Below the pieces are notes generated by a model. That model saw only the letters and a program-made list of their open reading frames with translations, made no database searches and was not told the DNA's origin. DNA of 10,999 bases from Hyphomicrobiales bacterium (lineage in GTDB: Bacteria; Pseudomonadota; Alphaproteobacteria; Rhizobiales; Beijerinckiaceae): the NCBI GenBank assembly GCA_028290125.1, contig JAQGKM010000179.1:1-10999 (forward strand), read 5' to 3'. The translations under genes were made by a program, and so were the position numbers. Positions 6,052 through 10,999 of the stretch are shown one piece after another; positions within the stretch are counted from its first letter, which is position 1; every line of letters starts with the position of its first letter.

Positions 6052-6972
6052 ATGACTAGCTTGCTTACGAATGCGTCCGCCATCACCGCTCTCCAGAACC
6101 TGAGCGCGACCAACCGGGCCATGCAGACCACGCAGGACCGGATCTCGACCGGCATGCGTGTCGCCAATGCCTCCGACAATGCCGCCTACTGGTCGATCGC
6201 CACCACCATGCGTTCGGACAACAGCGCCTTGTCGTCGGTTAAGGACGCCCTCGGCATGGGATCGGCTACCGTCGATGTCGCCTCGGCCGCCCTGAAGACC
6301 ACCTCCGATCTCGTCACCCAGATCAAGTCGAAGCTGGTTGCTGCGTCGCAGCCGGGCATCGACCGCGCCAAGGTGCAGTCGGAAATCACGCAGCTCCAGA
6401 ACCAGATCAAGAGCGTTGCGGACTCGTCGAACTTCTCGGGCCAGAACTGGCTCTCGGTCGACACCACGGGCTCGGACTACACGGCGACGAAGAACATCGT
6501 CGCTTCGTTCACCCGCACCGGCAGCGCCGTTGCGATCGGCACGATCGATGTCGATACGTCGAAGATCTCGCTGTACGACAGCGGGGCCCAGACCGGCATC
6601 ATCGACAAGGACAGGACGGCTGGCTCCACGACCGTGGCGGTGGGCGACCTCGACATTTCAGCCTTGACCGATTCCACAACGGACCAGACGACCTTGAAAG
6701 ACTACATCAGCGTTGTCGATGCGGCTTTGACCGACATCACCACGGCTGCCAGTGACCTGGGCGCTGTGAAAACCCGTATCGGCACCCAGACAGACTTCCT
6801 GGGCAACCTGATGGACGCCGTCACCAAGGGCGTCGGCCAGCTCGTCGATGCTGACATGAACCAGGAATCGACCCGCCTCCAGGCGCTGCAGGTTCAGCAG
6901 CAGCTCGGCGTGCAGTCGCTTTCGATCGCCAACCAGTCGAGCCAGCAGATCCTGTCGCTCTTCCGCGGCTGA
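6052..6972 (+). CDS. fliC: Flagellin, filament protein
   Basis: A 306-residue flagellin, exported unfolded through the flagellar type III apparatus and polymerised into the filament. Residues 1-135 are the conserved N-terminal D0/D1 helices (ITALQNLSATNRAMQ, DRISTGMRVANASDNAAYW); about 215-306 are the C-terminal D1/D0 helices, ending LGVQSLSIANQSSQQILSLF. The variable middle (about 150-215) is short and Thr/Ser/Asp-rich, as in small rhizobial flagellins. There is no cysteine, as usual for flagellins. The start at 6052 (MTSLLTNASAIT) is chosen over an upstream in-frame ATG at 6007 because flagellins begin with this motif; AGAAG (6044-6048) is a weak ribosome site. It stands alone: no flagellar assembly gene is nearby. 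It has its own terminator, so it is probably monocistronic. Confidence 0.96.
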   Translation: MTSLLTNASAITALQNLSATNRAMQTTQDRISTGMRVANASDNAAYWSIATTMRSDNSALSSVKDALGMGSATVDVASAALKTTSDLVTQIKSKLVAASQPGIDRAKVQSEITQLQNQIKSVADSSNFSGQNWLSVDTTGSDYTATKNIVASFTRTGSAVAIGTIDVDTSKISLYDSGAQTGIIDKDRTAGSTTVAVGDLDISALTDSTTDQTTLKDYISVVDAALTDITTAASDLGAVKTRIGTQTDFLGNLMDAVTKGVGQLVDADMNQESTRLQALQVQQQLGVQSLSIANQSSQQILSLFRG

Positions 6973-6998
6973 TCTCGGCGCCATCGACTTGAAATGAG

Positions 6999-7028
6999 AG
7001 CCCGCCGGCCAACGCCGGCGGGCTTTTT
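6999..7028 (+). terminator. Intrinsic terminator of flagellin gene
   Basis: GCCCGCCGGC (7000-7009) pairs perfectly with GCCGGCGGGC (7014-7023) around the loop CAAC, and a run of five T follows (7024-7028). It starts 27 bases after the flagellin stop. It ends 5 bases before the stop of the convergent PepSY-like gene, but in the minus direction no T-run follows the stem, so it probably acts on the plus strand only. Confidence 0.93.
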
Positions 7029-7033
7029 CGTGA

Positions 7034-7375
7034 TCAGTCGCGATCGCGCGACAGGACGCGACCGGTGCGGTCGTCGATCGTCACACGGATCTGGCGGCCG
7101 TAGCGGTCCTCGCCCACCACGCGCCAGTCACGGCCATTGCCGCCGCCGACGCGCTGCACGCGATCGAGCCCGTTGGTGCGGGCGATCGAGACCGCCTCGC
7201 GCTCGCTGATATCGCGGCGCTCACGGTACTCGTCGCGATAGCGCGGACGACCATTGTCGTTGGGGTCGACGCGGAAACCGTTGGGGCCGACTTCGAAGCT
7301 CTGCGCCTGAGCCGCCAGCGGGGCGGCCAGCGTGGTGCCGAGGGCCAGAACGCCGATAACAAGTGCCTTGCGCAT
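7034..7375 (-). CDS. Small secreted PepSY-like protein
   Basis: A 113-residue protein with a Sec signal peptide: MRK, a hydrophobic stretch (about 4-20) and an AQA cleavage motif, probably cut after A24, giving a periplasmic protein of about 89 residues. The middle (27-55) is Arg/Asp/Asn-rich and probably disordered. Residues about 56-110 (ISEREAVSIARTNGL, then DWRVVGEDRYGRQIRVTIDD and TGRVLS) follow the PepSY pattern of a helix and paired strands, found in small periplasmic proteins that may modulate peptidases or sensors. GGAGAG about 7 bases upstream of the ATG supports the start at 7375. It converges with flagellin and is divergent from the chromate-transporter pair, 114 bp away. Its true partner is unknown. 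Confidence 0.85.
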   Translation of the reverse strand: MRKALVIGVLALGTTLAAPLAAQAQSFEVGPNGFRVDPNDNGRPRYRDEYRERRDISEREAVSIARTNGLDRVQRVGGGNGRDWRVVGEDRYGRQIRVTIDDRTGRVLSRDRD

Positions 7376-7489
7376 CGTTTCTCTCCAGTTCGTTACGGTG
7401 GCCTAGAAATCCCGCCACGGCGCCTTGGTTCCGAGTCGAATGCGTGAGAACGGCTTGATCGAACCTGCGGCGCGGCGCAAAACAGGGCG

Positions 7490-8062
7490 ATGGAGCAAAG
7501 CGTCGAATCCCCCAAAACCGCGACCGGTCACCAGCTTGGCAAGCTCGAACTGTTCATGGGCTTCGCCGAAATGGGCCTGTGCGGCTTCGGCGGCGTTGCG
7601 ACGATCGCGCGCCATGTCATCGTCGACAAGCGGCGCTGGATGAACGAGCACGATTACGCGACGCTTCTCGGCATGGGGCAGATCCTGCCCGGCGGGAACA
7701 TCATCAACATGACCGTCATGCTCGGCGATCGCTTCCAGGGTCCGCTGGGGTCCATCGTCGCCCTGTGCGGGCTGATGATCATGCCGATCATCATCCTGCT
7801 CGGCCTGACGCTGGTCTACGACACTTATTCGTCCAATCCGGACGTCCGGGCGGCGACCATCGGGGCAGGGGCGGCGGCGGCAGGTCTCGTCATCGGCATG
7901 GGGCTGAAGATGGGGCGGGCGCTCCGCTTGCATCCGATCCACCTTGGCTTCGCGCTGGTGACCTTCTTCGCCATGGGCGTGCTGCGGCTGCCCTTCATCG
8001 CCACCATCATCGTCCTGGCGCCATTGTGCATCGCCGCGACCTTCTGGATGCGCCGCAGATGA
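7490..8062 (+). CDS. chrA: Chromate transporter (CHR family), first short subunit
   Basis: A 190-residue membrane protein of the short-chain CHR family. The family motifs are GFGGV (32-36) and GQILPGGN (63-70); in full-length ChrA the corresponding regions are FGG and Q-x-x-PGP. Hydrophobic segments lie at about 86-110, 122-140, 150-163 and 168-186. Short CHR proteins work as pairs, each equal to half of a full-length ChrA, and export chromate. Its stop overlaps the start of the second half by ATGA (8059-8062), which supports equal synthesis and a heterodimer. The start at 7490 has only a weak GGG upstream, but downstream candidates would remove part of the conserved region. The substrate may not be chromate in this organism, because no chrB regulator is beside it. 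Confidence 0.88.
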   Translation: MEQSVESPKTATGHQLGKLELFMGFAEMGLCGFGGVATIARHVIVDKRRWMNEHDYATLLGMGQILPGGNIINMTVMLGDRFQGPLGSIVALCGLMIMPIIILLGLTLVYDTYSSNPDVRAATIGAGAAAAGLVIGMGLKMGRALRLHPIHLGFALVTFFAMGVLRLPFIATIIVLAPLCIAATFWMRRR

Positions 8063-8601
8063 TCGATGATTCGCCGCTTCTCAAGCTTGCGCTGACTTTC
8101 GGGGCGCTTTCGCTGGTCTCGGTGGGTGGCGCGCCCGCCATGATGCCGGAAATCCACCGTCTATCCGTCGAAGTGAACCCCTGGCTGAGCAATGCCGGAT
8201 TCGCCCGCGACTTTGCTTTGTCCCAAACCGCGCCGGGACCGAATTTCATGATGATCTCGCTGGTCGGCTGGCGGGTGGCGGGCTTTGCCGGCCTGATGGC
8301 GGCGACGATTGCGGCGATCCTACCGTCCAGCATCATCGCGTTGATCGTCGGACGGCTTTACCGCCGTTTCTCCTCGCAGGCATGGTTCCCGGTGGTGAAG
8401 GACGCGCTGCCGCCCATCGTGCTGGGGCTGATCGTGGCGAGCGGCGTGGTGACGGCGCAGGCGGCCGTGTCCGATACGCTGGGCTTCGCCATCGTTCTCA
8501 TGTCGACGACCATCGTCGCCCTGACGCGGCAGAACCCGCTGGTCGCCATCGGCACGGGTGCGATGATCGGTCTCGTGGCAGGACGGCTCGGTTACCTCTA
8601 G
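8059..8601 (+). CDS. chrA: Chromate transporter (CHR family), second short subunit
   Basis: A 180-residue partner of the preceding gene, also a short CHR protein. The motifs SVGGAPAMMPEIH (21-33) and QTAPGPNFM (56-64) match the second half of the CHR repeat; this copy keeps the PGP that the first subunit shows as PGG. Hydrophobic segments lie at about 66-98, 113-131 and 140-152, followed by a Gly-rich C-terminal helix (166-176). The ATGA overlap with the first subunit shows coupled translation, and the two probably insert in opposite orientation, as reported for other CHR pairs. It ends 196 bp before nuoA, with no clear terminator between them. Chromate export is inferred from family; the pair could carry a related anion. 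Confidence 0.88.
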   Translation: MIDDSPLLKLALTFGALSLVSVGGAPAMMPEIHRLSVEVNPWLSNAGFARDFALSQTAPGPNFMMISLVGWRVAGFAGLMAATIAAILPSSIIALIVGRLYRRFSSQAWFPVVKDALPPIVLGLIVASGVVTAQAAVSDTLGFAIVLMSTTIVALTRQNPLVAIGTGAMIGLVAGRLGYL

Positions 8602-8797
8602 GTAATTGTACGAAAGACGAACCACCCCCGCCTCTCCGGCGCCATGCAATGGTCGAACTTGAGCCTTTCGGCATCTTGCGCCCCTCGCCGCGCTGCGATA
8701 CTCCTCCGCCCGTCTTGTGGACCGCGCCGCTCGGGACTCGTTCGCGCGCGACCCGGTCTCTCGACCGCCTGGAACTCTCCAGCCCTCGGGTCAGCGC
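8602..8797 (+). promoter_or_regulatory. Region upstream of nuoA, weak promoter candidate
   Basis: A 196-bp gap before the complex I operon. A possible promoter is TTGCGC (8676-8681) and GATACT (8697-8702), but the 15-bp spacing is short, so this is a weak match. I see no strong hairpin-plus-T terminator for the upstream transporter pair. Confidence 0.25.
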
Positions 8798-9163
8798 ATG
8801 TCGAGCCTATTGTCTGACTATCTGCCGCTCGTGATCTTCATCGCCGTCGCCGGCGGCATCTCGGCGGCCCTGCTGGTTGCGCCTTTCGTGGTCGCTTACT
8901 CCAAGCCCGACCCGGAAAAGCTGTCGGCCTACGAGTGCGGCTTCAACGCTTTCGATGACGCCCGCATGAAATTCGACGTGCGTTTTTATCTCGTGTCGCT
9001 TCTCTTCATCATCTTCGATCTCGAAGTCGCGTTCCTGTTTCCCTGGGCGATCGCCTTCAAGGACGTGGGTCTGTTCGGCTTCTGGTCGATGATGATCTTC
9101 CTCGGCGTGCTGACGATCGGCTTCGCCTATGAATGGAAGAAGGGAGCGCTGGAGTGGGATTGA
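8798..9163 (+). CDS. nuoA: NADH-quinone oxidoreductase subunit A
   Basis: A 121-residue membrane subunit of respiratory complex I, at the junction of the peripheral and membrane arms. Three membrane helices are visible (about 8-32, 62-85 and 91-111). The conserved loop SAYECGFNAFDDAR holds C47, and FDLEVAFLFPW carries the conserved acids D74 and E76 in helix 2. Length matches the family. The start at 8798 (MSSLLSDYLPLVI) gives the usual N-terminus; an in-frame ATG at 8717 would add a polar, Arg-rich stretch not found in NuoA. It is first in the nuo operon, and its TGA shares one base with the nuoB ATG (TGATG). Confidence 0.96.
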   Translation: MSSLLSDYLPLVIFIAVAGGISAALLVAPFVVAYSKPDPEKLSAYECGFNAFDDARMKFDVRFYLVSLLFIIFDLEVAFLFPWAIAFKDVGLFGFWSMMIFLGVLTIGFAYEWKKGALEWD

Positions 9164-9744
9164 TGGAAAACCAGACCCAAACTCAGACTCTGGTGGCGCA
9201 AGCCCCCTGCGGCATTCTCGATCCGGCCACCGGCAAGCCTGTCGGCGCGACGGATCCGTTTTTCGTCAACGTCTCCGACCAGCTGGCCGACCGCGGCTTT
9301 CTGGTGACGTCGGTCGACGATCTCATCGCCTGGTCGCGCACCGGTTCGCTGATGTGGATGACCTTCGGCCTCGCGTGCTGCGCCGTCGAGATGATGCAGA
9401 TGTCGATGCCGCGCTACGACGCCGAGCGCTTCGGCTTCGCGCCGCGCGCCTCGCCGCGCCAGTCCGACGTCATGATCGTCGCCGGCACGCTGACCAACAA
9501 GATGGCGCCCGCGCTCCGCAAGGTCTACGACCAGATGCCGGAGCCGCGCTACGTGATCTCGATGGGGTCGTGCGCCAACGGCGGCGGCTATTATCACTAT
9601 TCCTATTCGGTGGTGCGCGGTTGCGACCGCATCGTGCCCGTCGACATCTATGTTCCGGGTTGCCCGCCTTCCGCCGAGGCGCTGCTTTATGGCGTGCTTC
9701 TTCTCCAGAAGAAGATCCGCCGCACCGCCACGATCGAACGCTGA
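9163..9744 (+). CDS. nuoB: NADH-quinone oxidoreductase subunit B (holds cluster N2)
   Basis: A 193-residue peripheral-arm subunit of complex I that carries the terminal 4Fe-4S cluster N2, which passes electrons to quinone. The cluster ligands are visible: C72 and C73 (LACCAVE), C137 (GSCANGG) and C167 (PGCPP). The segment FAPRASPRQSDVMIVAG is a family hallmark. The start at 9163 is set by GGAG (9151-9154), 8 bases upstream, and by the one-base overlap with the nuoA stop; the in-frame ATG at 9133 would lie inside the end of nuoA. The first 35 residues are a Gln/Thr-rich extension, as in many alphaproteobacterial NuoB proteins. Confidence 0.97.
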   Translation: MENQTQTQTLVAQAPCGILDPATGKPVGATDPFFVNVSDQLADRGFLVTSVDDLIAWSRTGSLMWMTFGLACCAVEMMQMSMPRYDAERFGFAPRASPRQSDVMIVAGTLTNKMAPALRKVYDQMPEPRYVISMGSCANGGGYYHYSYSVVRGCDRIVPVDIYVPGCPPSAEALLYGVLLLQKKIRRTATIER

Positions 9745-9748
9745 GGAG
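9743..9748 (+). promoter_or_regulatory. Ribosome binding site deciding the nuoC start
   Basis: GAGGAG overlaps the nuoB stop (TGA at 9742-9744). Two ATGs follow in frame, at 9751 and 9754. The second gives a normal 5-base spacer and the first only 2, so 9754 is preferred. Confidence 0.6.
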
Positions 9749-9753
9749 TGATG

Positions 9754-10392
9754 ATGTCTGTCGAAACGGACGCTCCGGCCGAAGTCTCCACCACGTCTCT
9801 GGATGTGGCGGGAGCTGCGCGGCAGGCGCTTGGCGCGCTGGCGCTCGACGTGCGCGAGGCTTTCGGCGAAGTGACGGTGATCGTCGCCCGCGAGACGATC
9901 GTCGACGTGCTGGTGAAGCTGCGCGACGACGCCGCGTGCCTCTACAAGTGCTTCATCGACATCACGGCGGTGGACTATCCGCAGCGCGAGAACCGTTTCG
10001 ACGTCGTCTATCACCTGCTGTCGCCGCGTCACAACCTGCGCATCCGCGTGAAGTGCGAGACCGACGAGATGACGCCGGTTCCCTCGGCCATTCCGGCGTT
10101 CCCCAGCGCCAACTGGTTCGAGCGCGAGACCTACGACATGTTCGGCGTGTTCTTCTCGGGGCACCCGGACCTTCGCCGCATGCTGACCGACTACGGCTTC
10201 GAGGGACATCCGCTCCGCAAGGACTTCCCGATGTCGGGCTTCGTCGAAGTCCGCTACGACGACGACCAGAAGCGCGTCGTCTATGAGCCGATCCGGCTCA
10301 ATCAGGAATACCGCCAGTTCGATTTCCTCTCGCCGTGGGAGGGCGACACGCCCTACCAGCTGCCGGGTGATGAGAAGGCAGATCGCACATGA
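9754..10392 (+). CDS. nuoC: NADH-quinone oxidoreductase subunit C (30 kDa subunit)
   Basis: A 212-residue peripheral-arm subunit of complex I, next to NuoD and NuoB in the quinone-reducing module. The 30-kDa subunit signature is present: ERETYDMFG (123-131), then LRRMLTDYGFEGHP and LRKDFP (140-159). RFDVVYHLLSPRHNLR (81-96) is also typical. NuoC and NuoD are separate genes here, as in most alphaproteobacteria, unlike the NuoCD fusion of enterobacteria. The stop overlaps the nuoD start by ATGA (10389-10392). The N-terminal 20 residues are Thr/Ala-rich and likely flexible. The start could also be the ATG at 9751. Confidence 0.96.
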   Translation: MSVETDAPAEVSTTSLDVAGAARQALGALALDVREAFGEVTVIVARETIVDVLVKLRDDAACLYKCFIDITAVDYPQRENRFDVVYHLLSPRHNLRIRVKCETDEMTPVPSAIPAFPSANWFERETYDMFGVFFSGHPDLRRMLTDYGFEGHPLRKDFPMSGFVEVRYDDDQKRVVYEPIRLNQEYRQFDFLSPWEGDTPYQLPGDEKADRT

Positions 10393-10999
10393 ACGATCAC
10401 AACACGCGCAATTTCTCGATCAACTTCGGCCCGCAGCATCCAGCCGCGCACGGCGTGCTGCGCCTCGTGCTGGAGCTCGATGGCGAGGTGGTGGAACGCG
10501 TCGATCCGCATATCGGCCTGCTGCATCGCGGCACCGAGAAGCTGATGGAAGCGCGCACCTACATGCAGAACGTGCCGTATTTCGATCGGCTCGATTACGT
10601 CGCGCCGATGAACCAGGAGCACGCCTTCTGCCTCGCGATCGAGAAGCTGCTCAACGTGCAGGTTCCGCGCCGCGCGCAGCTGATCCGCGTGCTCTATTCG
10701 GAAATCGGCCGCATCCTGTCGCATCTTCTCAACGTCACCACACAGGCCATGGACGTCGGCGCGCTGACGCCGCCGCTCTGGGGCTTTGAGGAACGCGAAA
10801 AGCTGATGGTGTTCTATGAGCGCGCCTCGGGCTCGCGCATGCACGCCAATTACTTCCGTCCGGGCGGCGTCGCCCGCGAGCTGCCGGTCGCGCTGATCGA
10901 CGACATCGAGGCGTTCTGCGACCCGTTCCTGAAAGTCGTCGACGATCTCGACGAGCTGTTCATCGGCAACCGCATCTTCAAGCAGCGCAACGTCGACAT
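10389..10999 (+). CDS. nuoD: NADH-quinone oxidoreductase subunit D (49 kDa subunit), 3' end outside window
   Basis: The first 203 codons of the 49-kDa subunit of complex I, which forms the quinone pocket together with NuoB and derives from the hydrogenase large subunit. FGPQHPAAHG (13-22) is the 49-kDa signature near the quinone site. HIGLLHRGTEKL (41-52) and DRLDYVAPM (66-74) are further conserved blocks. The ATG overlaps the nuoC stop as ATGA, which indicates coupled translation. About half of the usual length of some 400 residues is present; the frame is open to the window end with no sign of damage. Confidence 0.96.
   Translation, partial: MNDHNTRNFSINFGPQHPAAHGVLRLVLELDGEVVERVDPHIGLLHRGTEKLMEARTYMQNVPYFDRLDYVAPMNQEHAFCLAIEKLLNVQVPRRAQLIRVLYSEIGRILSHLLNVTTQAMDVGALTPPLWGFEEREKLMVFYERASGSRMHANYFRPGGVARELPVALIDDIEAFCDPFLKVVDDLDELFIGNRIFKQRNVD

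Noticed and set aside
7403..7942. 179-codon minus-strand frame opposite the first CHR subunit
   Set aside because: His/Arg/Asp-rich shadow composition, while the plus strand encodes a clear membrane transporter.
9127..10209. 360-codon minus-strand frame opposite nuoB and nuoC
   Set aside because: His/Arg-rich shadow of two well-conserved genes, with no domain of its own.
9129..10286. 385-codon plus-strand frame overlapping nuoB and nuoC
   Set aside because: Out-of-frame Arg-rich translation across two genes with clear complex I signatures.

Overview
The window is GC-rich chromosomal DNA from an alphaproteobacterium, probably of the order Hyphomicrobiales (Rhizobiales). The evidence is a C4-pathway 5-aminolevulinate synthase, a nuo operon in nuoA-nuoB-nuoC-nuoD order with separate nuoC and nuoD genes, a short rhizobial-type flagellin, and high GC with many long antisense shadow frames. 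The genus cannot be fixed from this sequence.

Left third (1-3948, minus strand): a tightly overlapping four-gene light-sensing operon, transcribed right to left. Its order is heme oxygenase (bphO), bacteriophytochrome histidine kinase (bphP), a stand-alone CheY/Rcp1-like receiver, and a REC-PAS protein that runs off the left edge. Overlaps of 16, 8 and 8 bp indicate translational coupling. BphO makes biliverdin from heme. BphP binds biliverdin and should signal by phosphotransfer to one or both receivers.

Divergent region (3949-4228): 280 bp separate bphO from hemA, which is read rightward. The spacer holds a perfect 17-bp palindrome and a second 14-bp palindrome, both candidate operators. 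Heme synthesis (HemA) and heme breakdown for chromophore (BphO) are therefore arranged head to head. HemA also has a C-terminal tail of about 45 residues beyond the usual core, with two Cys-Pro motifs.

Middle (5585-7375): a small lipoprotein gene, a monocistronic flagellin gene with a hairpin in its leader and a strong intrinsic terminator, and a convergent gene for a small secreted PepSY-like protein.

Right third (7490-10999, plus strand): two short chromate-transporter (CHR) half-genes overlapping by ATGA, then the start of the respiratory complex I operon, nuoA-nuoB-nuoC-nuoD, with nuoD cut by the window end.

Most of the content is recognisable. I found no CRISPR array, tRNA, rRNA, insertion sequence or phage gene. 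The best leads are the hemA/bphO divergent unit with its palindrome, the HemA tail, and the flagellin leader hairpin.
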